The notes under the pieces: model-generated
Databases searched by the model: none
What the model was told of the DNA's origin: nothing
Seen by the model: only the letters and a program-made list of their open reading frames with translations
Program-made: the position numbers and the translations under genes
NCBI GenBank assembly: GCA_025738555.1
Contig: JAOVFP010000009.1
Span: 2,542,001-2,606,000, forward strand
Source of the DNA: Cyathus striatus
Taxonomy: Eukaryota > Basidiomycota > Agaricomycetes > Agaricales > Nidulariaceae
Length of the DNA stretch: 64,000 bases
Direction: 5' to 3'
Part shown: in pieces, positions 24,786-35,598 of the stretch
Numbering within the stretch: the stretch's first letter is position 1
Layout: each line of letters starts with the position of its first letter

Positions 24786-25272
24786 AATTAATACACTTTT
24801 CCAACAAATCACATAATCTACTGTACAAAGCATGGAACATATTATTATAAAGGACTAAATACATATGTAACTCGCATTTTTATATGTTTATTTACATTAT
24901 TACTTAATATAATATGGTCTACTATGTGTATAACAACTTACATTAAGTGATGCAAAAAGATTGAAAGAAAAAGAGCAAGAACTGAGCTAAAAATTTAAGA
25001 AAAGACTTGCTCACTGTTAAGGATGATGACTAGGAAGCGTGCCCATCAACAATCCCACGGTGTGTTCATATGTTGACGTCGCGGTGATAAATATTTGAGT
25101 TGATGTAAGTGATGGATAGTACAACACACATGTAAATGTGTGTAAATAAAGGCGGGCGGGGGTATGGGAACAGAGCAGTAGTTATAATAGTGATTAGTTT
25201 ATACTTACTGTACACTTGAACTTTTGAAATTTGAATATTCGGAACTCGACTTACACCTGATAGAAACTTAAT

Positions 25273-25919
25273 CACTCCTGGCTGCCGACTTTTTTGCCGT
25301 TCGCAAAATCCATTCAAATTTGACCTCAATAACTTTAAATATTGACTGAACATTTTGGCTGTCGCAAAATGTTCACTATTGGTTAGTGCAGAATTGTAGA
25401 CAAATATTACATTTTGTACATATTTTGTATGAATACAAATGATTCTTTTTGTTCTAATTTTAGCTTCATCCAAATAAGTGTCAAATTTAACATTGTGAAC
25501 ATGTTTTGACCTCACGCAAAATTTATTGTTTTACATGACCACAAAACCCATGCAAAATGAATCATTTTGCTTTTTCTCTTAAAATAACAGGTTCACCAGT
25601 TGTGTTCTTTTAAGAGAAAAAGCAAAATGTTTCATTTTACATGGGTTTTGCAGTCATGCAAAACAATAAATTTTGCGTGAGGTCAAAACACGTTCACAAC
25701 ATTACATTTGACACTTAATTTGATGAAGCTAAAACTAGAACAAAAAGAATCATTTGTATTCATACAAAATATGTACAAAATGTAATATTTGTCTACAATT
25801 TTGCACTAGCCAATAGTGAACATTTTGCGACAGCCAAAATGGTCAGTCAATATTTAAAGTTATTGAGGTCAAATTTGAATGGATTTTGCGAACGGCAAAA
25901 AAGTCGGCAGCCAGGAGTG
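25273..25919. mobile_element. 647-bp hairpin MITE
   Basis: Two nearly identical inverted arms of about 312 bp (25273-25584 and 25608-25919) surround a loop of about 23 bp. Termini read CACTCCTGGCTGCCGAC, and a 3-bp AAT lies at each side (25270-25272, 25920-25922). CACT-type ends with a 3-bp duplication are typical of CACTA elements, which is my best guess. It is nested in the GGGC element. A transcript would fold into a long double-stranded RNA. Confidence 0.8.
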
Positions 25920-26345
25920 AATATAACTCGAGGGAACTTGACTTTCACGAAAAAAAACTTAGTGAGGAACTTAACTTTAACTCGAAAAACTTAACAGGAG
26001 CTCGAAATGTTAGCAGCCCCTCTACTTGACTTGAGGGAACTTGACTTTCACTCAAAAAACACGAGTGAGTAACTTAACTTGACTCAAAAGAACTCGACTT
26101 TCACTCAAAAATAATAATAAGTGGTGAACTTAAGTTTACTCGAGGGAACTCGATTTTTCAAAAAAAAAAAAAAAAAGTGAGGAACTTATGTCCACTCGAA
26201 ATATAAAAATGGCCACTTGAGGTAACTTAACTTCGACTCGAAAAAGGTAAGCGAGCTCAAAAGTGGAACTCAACTATAACTTACCTGTAACTTAACTGTA
26301 ACTCGAAAAACTCGACAGGAACTCGATAGCAGCCCGAAGATACTG

Positions 26346-27677
26346 ATACTAGTGGTAATTTCATATCTTCATTAATTATTAACACCGAGTAATAGTAATG
26401 ATGAGAAATTACATATATTTTGAATGAGCATACATCTGAGGCAATACAATGAAAATGTTGATATGCAATATTAGAGACGATGTGATTTGAAGAAGTCAGG
26501 TTAATTCGACAACTCTATGCCCCAGATCTAATTTGTCCTGCCACCACGTGATCGAATATCACAATCTCTAATGTAATTCAGAGAACAAAACTTGCAACTA
26601 GAGAGAATCCACAGCAAGTAACACAAGTCACAAGATGTAGCGCGTATACACAGAGGATACAACCATGTAGGGAGCTGAGCCCAAGGTAATAGTCGAATAG
26701 AACCTACAATGTCATTGATAAATATGGTAGCAGTATCCGCATATGTAGGACGCCTTCCGTGTTTAGTACGCAGTAAGGGCGATAAGCGCGTGCATACTAA
26801 GCATGTTAGAGACACTGGAGAGAAGACCGATAGTGTCTTCCACGATGCAGAGCATGGCAAGAGTAGACCGCCATAAAAACGACCTAGTAGTAGTACTAAA
26901 GCAGCACGGTTGAGATGGTAGGTCCTTAGTGATGCCGAGAGAAGGATAATTGACATTTAGCCAGCATGTATGTCCCTTTACCGTAGATTGTAGCTTTCAG
27001 CCAGCTCTAGCAAGAAATCACGACGCAGATATCGATCCAGTACAGAGAAAATAGCATAGAACTAAGAGAAGCGCGCTGAGATGCAAAGTGAAATAAAGTG
27101 TTTACTCCGAGGTAGAGACCGCCATGATGTAAGACCTGACAGCAGTCTATACATGAAATCACCTAGAATACGTAGCCCTCGTCAGAGTCATAACAAACAA
27201 TACAATAGAAAATACCTACCAATACATTATGCGTGCATGCCGAACGAAGCAGATCGAAGATGGAGAACGATGAAGTCAGAAAAATACAAAAAGATATTCC
27301 ACCAAAGTCGACGCGTTCCGAAACCAACAAGTCACGTGCTGGACCAACTATCATCCTCAGAACCAAACAACCCCGAAAGCAAACATCCCGATTCGGTTCG
27401 GACGGCACTCACGGAATCGGACACAGCAATCGACGACGGAAGAAAAAGCAACAACTCTCAGCACGCGTTGCCGCACGCATCTCCTCAAAGCTATGTCTTT
27501 CTTTACTATAGTTTACTATTTAAATTTTATATGACTCACTTAGATATTTACATATATAAACCCCTCTCTAGCTAGCTACCTCTCCTCAGTGAAAATACAC
27601 CCCATTACATCTAATCCTATCCTCATCTAGTCGTGTTAAGGGTCAGTGGCTCTAGGATTGAGCAGCCCTTAATCAGT
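26346..27677. other. Intergenic DNA with possible gene relics
   Basis: No intact gene is seen. The minus-strand frame at 26528-26956 is hydrophobic, and parts of 26690-27110 align by eye with 16270-17310 (for example a CTACAATGTCATTG match and an AAATAAAGTGTTTACTCCGAGG-like block). It is therefore probably another copy of the dispersed relic family, perhaps derived from a membrane protein gene. Confidence 0.3.
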
Positions 27678-28432
27678 GGGTGACTTTCCACAGGGTTTAG
27701 AAACACAGATTAAATTTCTAAACGTCTTAAGCGAGATGAGCCGAAATGCCGTTTTACGAATCGGTACACATTGACAGCTGATCTTGAAACCACCCCCATC
27801 CTAGGTGGCGCATCTGGAAGAGGCCTCCCCCCCCCTCTTCTAGTTCTAAACACTGTCTCTAAACATTTTTTCGAGATCCGACGTCAACCGATTCGGTGCA
27901 TGCTCGTTATCAAAATGTTATCATGTCCCTTTGACTTATACTGGCATATCATTCTTCAACGTTGTCAACGTTCAACTTGCGTTCAACAACGATTGCCCCC
28001 GAACCACCCCTTATTGCATGTAACTTTATAAGTATATTGTTTCTCAAGTCTACAGCACCTTATTCTGAACGTACACTAAATTAAGCATCAAATGCCTGAT
28101 ACTCATACCTAAGACATTTACATTGAGACCCAACTGAGACCTATAAACTAATTGCTCCGTGTACTGTACAGTACCACCTGTGCAATAACAGACTAGTAAA
28201 ACCTTTGCGAATGTCCACAGGTTGAATAAAGCTCTTCATCAACGGCGCGATAAGATCAAGTTCTCAGGAACATGACTCAGGGTATTTGTTATAATTTCTA
28301 CTTACGATGTATGCTGTCTCGCGTTACGGTTTAGAAATAAATTCTACTTTCTTCCGAACAACGCTCGCTTAAGTTTAGAAAAATAATCTAGGATTCTAAA
28401 CGCTGTGGAAAGCTATCCAGTATATCACCCAA
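27678..28432. mobile_element. MITE with GGGTGACTTTCC ends, copy 1
   Basis: The left end GGGTGACTTTCCACAGGG, followed by TTTAGAA and CTTAAGCGAG, is mirrored on the right by CTCGCTTAAG, TTCTAAA and CCACAG...CACCC. The right end carries about 12 extra bases near the terminus. The interior shares long stretches with 38028-38779 (GACAGCTGA, CCCCATCCTAG, CATCTGGAAGAGGCCTCC). It is non-coding. I saw no clear target duplication for this copy. Confidence 0.65.
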
Positions 28433-28559
28433 GCTCTTCGTATTCACTCTGGTCTCTTCTATCTCGCACTCTGTTGTAGTTTAACTCAAGCCCTTCAAAA
28501 ACTACAACTATCATCTTGTATCAACAAGCACAACTTAACCTCAAATCGACGAAGCGCAA

Positions 28560-29560
28560 ACGGTTGACGGACGCAACCGTGCTCGCAAACAAACTCACAT
28601 TTACACATCGACACACGTACTTACCCTTACAATGAGTTGAGCGGAGGAGCAACAGATAAAACGACACGACGAGAAAGGGAGAACTTTGCACGAGGCGAAG
28701 AGGAGCATAGTATCAGGGGGGGAGAGGAAGGAAAGGCGATGAAAAGAGAATGGAGGGGGGTGGGATTGGCGACTCGAATAGATGGCAAGGTTTATAGCAA
28801 ATGAACTATCGAAATCCAATCACCCCCTCAAACGAAATACTCGTTCAGAGACGCAGAATCCAATACGTGAAACCGGAAGAAATAAAAAAGAACTCCCAAT
28901 GTGGTACTGAGCGCTGAGAGGAATGGATGATTCATATAAGAGAAGTGTAAGCTAGAGAAACGCTTCACCGTAATGTATGCACAGGACGTCCGCGTCAACC
29001 GGCGACCCCATAACTGCAGGCATCTTTTACACCTGCTAACAGCACCCCTGCGATGCATACGAAAACCTCTGGTTCGAGTTCTCGTACACGGCGTGTTTTT
29101 GTGCAATGCGTGTAGGCGCTCGAGGGTTGTACTGTGTCTGTGATGCACTAGACCACTGGAGAGCGGGATAAGGCCCTGGGAGATAGGATTAGCTTCAAGT
29201 AGACGACAATGGAAATGAAGAAACGATGAGACGAAGAAAGAGCGTTGAGCGGAGTAGGGTGAGGGAGGAACATATACAAGGTAGAGAAAGAGAAGAGGGT
29301 TGTACAGATCGGCAAGGGGAAGGGAGGAGCTAGTGCGAGAGAAGATGAAGAGAAAGCTAAAGCGAGAGGGGGAGGGGTGGAGGTTGAAACGACGCTAGGC
29401 GAGGAGGAGGGTGGTAATGAGGTAGAGCCAGGAGGAAGGAAGGAAGAAGGGCGACGAGAAAGCGAGTAGAGGGACGGATGAAGCGAATGGGTGGGAGGGC
29501 TTATGTCGAATGAACCACTGAGACTCCGGAAAATCAACTAGGTATAGTACGCAAAGTTAA
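28560..29560. repeat. Dispersed relic-family block with purine-rich tracts and phosphatase fragment
   Basis: Two purine-rich tracts (about 28640-28830 and 29200-29500) end in variants of TGAACCACTGAG or TGAACTATCGA and flank an antisense phosphatase-exon relic at 28985-29160 (CGAAAACCTCTGGTTCGAG, then GTGTTTTTGTGCA). The same order of blocks recurs at 32590-33320 and, in opposite orientation, at 58600-59090. No open gene remains. Confidence 0.55.
28985..29160 (-). pseudogene. Antisense relic of dual-specificity phosphatase exon 2
   Basis: The minus strand reads GCACAAAAACACGCCGTG, AACCAGAGGTTTTCG and GCATCGCAGG in the order found in the intact exon (HKRACVK, NQGF, ALQ). Frame and stops are degenerate. 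It belongs to the dispersed family centred on the gene at 50275-51014. Confidence 0.45.
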
Positions 29561-32130
29561 AAACACAGGAAAGAGGAAAGGAAAGGGAAAATAAGTAGGC
29601 TCACCTAGTATTGTGAATCATATGAATACACTCTGGGGGCCCGTAGTACGCCTTGACCCTCCCGTACCAAGCCATCAGCAGCATGCACACAACTTTCCAC
29701 GCGCATTGACTCTGCTCAGTACCTGGTACTTGCATGGTGTACGACGCCCTGGAATCGATTTAAACACGCGGGTGGAGGAAGGGGAGGGTTTGATGTATCT
29801 CAGTGCAAACTAGTGGGTTGTCGAATCGGCCTATATCAATCAGAGACCTGCAACTGGACATGATAAGAATCCTAGGACTATTCCGACGACTCCGAACGCG
29901 CGATATATTCATAACGAACGCATGAGTTTATGTAAAGCTGGTAGTGGGATACCTGAGATATCGGTCTTTCCAGATGATGGGGTTGCGGGAGCAACTTAGC
30001 AGTGGACTCGGGGGTAATATTCGGGTTCGGATCCATGAACTCGGGATCTCGCCTTTTGCCGATTCTCACATGAGCTCGGGATTTGCCGCCGGCCGGTACG
30101 GCTAGTGCACCTCACTACTTTGGTTCAAGCGTGCACTTCACACCTCGAGGGCTCACTATATAGCACTTCCCACTGGTTGGACGTCAAGTTGCTTCACATA
30201 TCTCTGTTATACCGTATAATACAATATAAACATACAAGAAATTTATGAACAAAAACTGATACTGTACTTTGTAGCTCGACCTTCGATTCTCGAATCGTAC
30301 ACAAAGTATCAGTAGCACGATGCATGTCTCCTCGCGTGGTAGTATAATGTGCACAACCACATATCTGTCAGCCTGTATTATTAGTATAAACAGTAGTGCT
30401 TATTTGTAAAACGAAAAGACAAGTCCTTGACGTGATGACAGCAACAGTGTACAACCACATGATGTACCTGTTCACCATTGGGATGTACGAAAGAAGCTAC
30501 CACTTTAAATCTTTCATGATACTACTTAGTCAGACTGTTCATATAAAGAATTAGTATACATATATGTGCAGAATAAGAAGTTAAAGATGAATTCACGCTG
30601 TTTAAAATTGAAGCGTTAGTTAAATGCATAATAAAAAGACAGGTTATATCAAGAATTGGCACCGTAGAGTTGATTCTGGCATCAATTATAGTCTACAGTG
30701 TCACTATTACCTGTTATTCATCTAGTGCCGTGAAACATACAGCTTCGAATCTATTTGTTGGGTGTTTCTTACTCCACATCAAAAAATATAAGTGTGCTTT
30801 TGTTCGCATAACACCGCACTGAGAGGAGATTAAATGACTCAGAAGTAGCCACGGTAGGTTGTGCTTAATATATAGGATGTACAACAACTTATTAATTATT
30901 TGTTACTCTATCCCAGGGCGGCAGACCTTGCAAAGGGTTGTAATCAAAGCCCATGAAGTTTTCATGCACTGTGTATAACACCATGCCCGAACCTAATTTT
31001 CTATGTATTCGTTCGAAGAAATCGTTTAGATCAGCTGTCTATAAAACATAAAGAGAACAGGTATGTACGTAAGTTATGTTCTTTTATAATGATAGGAATA
31101 ATTAATCTAATGATCAAAAAGAGCTCTAAACCAGAAAAATTTTAGACATGTTCGACGAGTACTGGGTTCACATTTAGTACACAATGTGCCTCTTCTCCAT
31201 CGAGCACTGTGAGACCAATAGCGATCCTTCTATTCAGTTTGACTTTCCCACTTACCCCCACAAAAGTATACAACAACAAATACATGCACTGAATGCCTAA
31301 CGCAAGAAACTACCACATCGCTATCAGAGCTTATTTATTTCCCTTTTAGCTAGGCTTTTGTTCTCGTTATTTGAAAAATAGTAGATGGCTAACTGTTTTA
31401 ACAATAATACACCGAATTCAAATGGAAGATACACAACCAATTCGCAATCGGTTCCTGTTGATGACAGGGAGTACTTAGTGTAGAACGAATGGTCAGGTAA
31501 TATAAAATACGCAAGTGCTGTGTGTCGAACACGGTCTATCTACAACCACACAAAATAATATGCTCAAATGATAGACTTACGTGTGATCACTGGTTATGCT
31601 AAACCACTTTGTAATTAGTGCATGTTAAATATAAGAGAGGTGAACATCATTATGGCATGCTGAAAATGTATGCAATAAAATGCTGAAAAATCAAGCGCTC
31701 TTACATTAAGCCATCTTCGAACATAGTCCTGGCATATCGTAGTGCTATGTAGTCATGACTCTAAAGCTGTTATGGAATATAGCTGACAGGAACAATGAAG
31801 CGAATGTACTAATGAGAATGGAATGGACATTGAACGCAGGAGAGATGAGAGTTCCTATGTGAATGTATTCTAGTCGCAGGGTTGGGAGCCTCCGATATAA
31901 ATTTGTAACACAGCAAGTGGTTCTATGGTAAATGACTGTAGTTCCTAGCCAGCTATCTCACAGAGGGCTAGATGCAGACATTGATCCAACGAAAGACCAG
32001 CAGTATTAAGAGGGCGGTGTACACAAGACTAACAAGAATATGCTCCATTCCAAATTAACAACTCCCTTCTCGCCCAATACGAGTCCAACCCAAAATAAAG
32101 CAGTGTTTATCCCGAATTGAAAGGCAGGAC
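29561..32130. other. Intergenic AT-rich DNA
   Basis: No gene is supported in this stretch. A degenerate tRNA-like sequence lies on the minus strand at about 31520-31610, with an A-box-like AGTGGTTTAGCATAACC and a B-box-like GTGTTCGACACAC, but it has mismatched stems and is not called a gene. The rest has short frames and no recognisable domain. Confidence 0.35.
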
Positions 32131-32139
32131 CAGCGCCAT

Positions 32140-32350
32140 GCAGGTACTCCCATCGTGGTATTGAGAACTGAGAGAAAACGAAAAAGTTGGCGGAATAACA
32201 GAGAAGGTGTAGCTGACTCTTCAACCACCCCTTACCAAACTTGTTCCAAACATATTATTTACCACCCCTGCAACATATGTACACGCACTCTGGTTTCGTT
32301 CCTTGCACGCGGCGTGTTTGTGTGCAAAAAACATCTACCTGAGAGCTGTA
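32140..32350 (-). pseudogene. Antisense relic of dual-specificity phosphatase exon 2
   Basis: Contains CACGCACTCTGGTTTCG and GCGGCGTGTTTGTGTGCA on the plus strand, equivalent to the NQGF and HKRAC parts of the intact exon read antisense, preceded by the shared flank TGGTATTGAGAACTGAGAG. It is degenerate. Confidence 0.4.
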
Positions 32351-32492
32351 GACTCGGACATCAATACGCAACATCCAGATTAGATGAGAAGTCTTGAATT
32401 TGTATTCAATTGTACTTTAAGTTTGAAGACAAGAAAAGGTCAATATTTGGGTAGTAGTTACTATCAAAAATGGAGATGATGCTGATGACCAG

Positions 32493-32576
32493 TGACCACC
32501 GCAGGACTCGAACCTGCAAACTTTTGGTACCGTTAGGCCGTCGAAGCCAAACGCGCTACCATTGCGCCAGGTAGCC
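32493..32576 (-). tRNA. tRNA-Arg, anticodon TCG, with 12-nt intron
   Basis: On the minus strand GGCTACC pairs with GGTGGTC (two G-U pairs), followed by discriminator A. The D arm is GCGC/GCGC with AATGGTA loop, the anticodon stem TTTGG/CCAAA, and the T arm GCAGG-TTCGAGT-CCTGC. The loop starts CTTCGA, giving anticodon TCG (reads CGA, arginine), and contains a 12-nt intron one base 3' of the anticodon. The mature length is 72 nt. All invariant positions I checked are present. Confidence 0.85.
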
Positions 32577-32589
32577 GTTATAATATGTT

Positions 32590-33660
32590 TAGAGAAGTGA
32601 TCAAGGGCACGAGGGAGAGTGGGTGGTAGGGAATTAAAAGATTGCTAAGAGGAACGAAGGAGCGACGGGAAAGACGAGGGAGGGGGCGGGGAGATTGGCG
32701 AAGTGAGTGGAGGGGATCCAATCACACTCTCAAGCACGAAGCTCCTTCAGAGGCGCAGGGTTCAGTACATGAAAACAGAAGAACAGAAAAGAACTCAAAA
32801 AGTGATATTGAGTTCCAAGAGGAAACGAAAGAGTCGTATGCAAAAGATAAGTGATATCTTGAAGATCTCTTTTAAACCTGGTCCTTGGACCAATTCTGTA
32901 ACGCATACACGAACCTCTGGTTCAGTTTCACGTTCGTGGTGTATTTATGTGCAAGCGCGTAGGTGCTCAAGGGTCGTTTGGTTGGTTTTGATGACATAGA
33001 CTACTGGAGAGCGCCATGAATTGTCCTATGAGATTGGATTAACGAGAAATAGAAGGCAACAAAAATGGAACAAATATGATACGAATGATGAGAAAAGGGT
33101 AGGAGGGCGCTTGGACGTTGGATCAATGTAGAATGGACGATGCGGTACTAAGAGAGGCGTCTGACGTCGGACGAATGTATGCATCAATAAGCGGGTGCGG
33201 GGGGTTATGTGACGCAAATAACGAGGAGAGAGAAGATGGACGTGAAGTAAGCAGAAGACGGGGGATTTAGTGAATGAACCACTGAGATCCAATCGCCCTC
33301 TCAAATACAATAATGCCAATACTTAGTCGCGAGTAACAATTCTAGAGAGATCGGAGTTGAAAAGAAAAGGGTGCACAAGAGCACCTTCTACCCGTTACAC
33401 GAATGATCGGCTACAAGCGAGGATGGAGAGGAATAACGGAGTAAGGTAGTTGAGTATACCCTCCAAGCTCCTACCCCCTTTGCCGTCGTCAGTCATCATC
33501 GATAGTCCTCTGGGCCCGGCAGGTTACGGACTTCAATGTCTCGCGCTACAAGATGAGCGAAAACGACAGAGACAGGGGGTGCTATTCAGCGCTTACGAGC
33601 TGACGCGGTGAGGGAAGAACATAGAAGATAGGTGAGGCATCATAAAGGGATTCAGCCTGA
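32590..33660. repeat. Dispersed relic-family block, second copy
   Basis: A purine-rich tract (32605-32720), a block GAAGCTCCTTCAGAGGCGCAG, an antisense phosphatase relic at 32870-33005 (CACGAACCTCTGGTTCAG) and a second purine-rich tract ending TGAACCACTGAGATCCAATC near 33290 follow the order seen at 28560-29560. No open gene is present. From 33330 to 33660 nothing is recognised. Confidence 0.5.
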
Positions 33661-34420
33661 CGTTCGTCGTCATCGAACTTTGTCTCTCGAAGCCGTATGC
33701 GTATTCGATCCAGCGCATGCACCTATCGAGTGAACATGATCGAGCGTAAATACCCACTAGTCAACAGCAAGGAGCTTTCGCTCGAACTTCAAGACATCTC
33801 GTGCAAGCAGTGCAAGCGCAACAGCGACACGGGTGACGGCACACGGGACGAGCAACGAAAAGGTATGAAAGTGACACGTATGCTCACGAGCTAGCTGCGA
33901 AGAGCATACATCCGCCGGGACGAACGAACTCTGTAATCGAATAATACACCCCCGCACAGGCAAAGAGCAAAATTGAATTGAAAAAGAGGAAAAAACTAAC
34001 TCACCCTACACCCTCCTCATCAACAACCCCTCAGGACGCAAACGTCCTCGTAATCCAAGGCCTCTTCTGTACTTCTATACCCCTTCCCACTCCTTCAGTG
34101 CATGGGCGAACCCCTGGTTAGGCTTCACGCATGCGCGCTTGTGTCCGCACAGCGCACAAGCGGACATTATATGAAAGACATGGCATGGGTTCGTATTAGG
34201 TAGGCAATTACTATTTTGAAGGAGCGGGATATGCCACAGGAAGGGGTTAATATGGTTGAGGAGGGAAGAAGAAGATAGTGGAGGGGGGAAAGAGGAAGTG
34301 AGCATAAAAAGAGGAGGAACGCGGTGACGGTGAACTGAGACAATTCAGAGGTTAGGGTTAACGTTAAGCCCGGCCCCGTTGCCGCTGGCACTTGAGTTTG
34401 ACTGGCGCCAACCACAACAT
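33661..34420 (-). pseudogene. Dual-specificity phosphatase pseudogene
   Basis: The minus strand carries a diverged duplicate of the gene at 50275-51014. It includes part of the intron, exon 2 (GISRSFKIVIAYLIRTHAMSF, then after a frameshift CALCGHKRACVKPNQGF and ALKEWEG) and downstream flank (GGGTGTAGGGTGAGTT). The intron acceptor CCTAGGGC of the parent has become CCTGTGGC, losing the AG. The catalytic-loop end GISRS survives, but the HC pair of exon 1 cannot be found. It is clearly inactive and the best preserved of the dispersed relics. Confidence 0.75.
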
Positions 34421-35589
34421 CATGCAGTCACCAAACCCCTGTAACTGTCCCCCCTTCGTCCAGGCTCGAGAAAATGAACCACTACAAACTCCACCTCCGC
34501 TATCTAATTTGCGAACTGATCTACTGACGCCCCATGCAGTCAGAAGAACCTGCAAGGCTGCAACTTCAACTCAAGATGTTCATATGAGTATTCTCTCTGT
34601 CCTTCCCAATCTAATCCCAATCCCACTCCTATTTTACAATCTAATGGCCCCAGATCTCTGTTAGATCTTGGAAGTAAGCCTTTGAACTTAGTTGAATAGT
34701 TCCTCTTTGGCGCACAGGACTGCGACGGCTCGCGACGGTTGCACAAGAATGCACGTGATTCAGAGGGAGTAGAGGACGGAGGAATGTCGAGAGTCGAGAC
34801 GGAGATCTGCGCGTCTTTCCATTTTCACCGCTTCAACTAGTACTCTACCAACACATAAAAACTTCGTTCATTAACACTTTCTCTTCTCATAGGACAACCG
34901 TTAGGTCCTCTTAGTCAAATCACCGACGACTGAACTTTGGGAGCTGGATGTGCTGGAGTGGACCTCTCATAGTTTTGCTGAGGACAGGTACGCTTCTTTC
35001 CATTCTCTCATTTTTATCCCTTCGCTTAACCTTGTACTTTTCTTGTAGCGCTCGTATAGCCACTCTATCTAAAGACATAAGCTGGTTCCATTATTGATGA
35101 ACCTAACGCCTATAACAACGACCACTAAGACAAGAAAATAGTGCCGTCTTCGCTCCAGATGCAACGCTGTTGAGGCCATTATTCCTGGCATATAAGAGGT
35201 GGTTGAGGTTGTCTCTCATTGAACATTGATTTATGATCGTCCAATGGTCGAGAAAGTATCCTCCTATCCCATAACATGTCTAGCTCTGCTCGAGTCCTTT
35301 CACCGCGGTCAGCCACGGCCCCCCACAATCACTAATGGATGAGCTTGTCAGGTCCAGAACACAGCTATGTTGCACATCGACAGTGGATGACAAGAGTAGC
35401 AGACGATTGGTGGGGTATTTTCTAAATATATTCTCACTACATTTCGAAGATTCGAGAGCCAATGCAATCATCAGATAAGGTACTTCATATTGAATACCCC
35501 ATGAAGATGTAAAATCTGCTGTCGTCTGCGCAACTGCTTACTATACTAAGTACTGGTATCTAGCCAACACATCAGAGGTTAGCCAGGTG
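34421..35589. other. Intergenic DNA upstream of NACHT copy C
   Basis: No gene is supported. From about 35360 to 35647 the sequence is a diverged inverted copy of 61967-62255 upstream of copy E, for example the TGGTGGGGTA and ACTTAGTATAGTAAGCAG equivalents. The segmental duplication therefore includes the promoters. Confidence 0.5.
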
Positions 35590-35598
35590 TATAAGTAG
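35590..35598 (+). promoter_or_regulatory. TATA box of NACHT copy C
   Basis: TATAAGTAG lies about 50 bp upstream of the ATG at 35648. The same nine bases occur upstream of copy E at 62016-62024 on the minus strand. Confidence 0.5.

Larger units (their letters stand above)
22643..26335. mobile_element. 3.7-kb GGGC-ended element, MULE-like, non-autonomous
   Basis: The element is flanked by a 10-bp duplication, GAAGATACTG (22633-22642 and 26336-26345), which restores sequence homologous to the region after the stop of copy A. Ends read GGGCCATCAAC and, inward from the right, GGGCTGCTATC, with TTTTCGAGTTAC close behind on both sides. Subterminal arrays of short AACTCGA/AACTTAA-type repeats occupy about 22660-22735, 23835-24125 and 25920-26330. 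A block of pyrimidine-rich repeats built around TTTCCCACGCCTCCGCT occupies 24185-24785. There is no transposase. The 9- to 10-bp duplication suggests Mutator-like origin. A related element lies at 37313-40029. Confidence 0.75.

Noticed and set aside
24238..24791. Plus-strand proteins from the Ser/Pro/His-rich frames
   Set aside because: Frames are produced by the pyrimidine-rich tandem repeats; no splice or start context and no motif.
31500..31620. tRNA gene on the minus strand
   Set aside because: Partial A and B boxes and a GTCTAT/ATAGAC stem are visible, but the T stem and acceptor do not fold; at most a relic.
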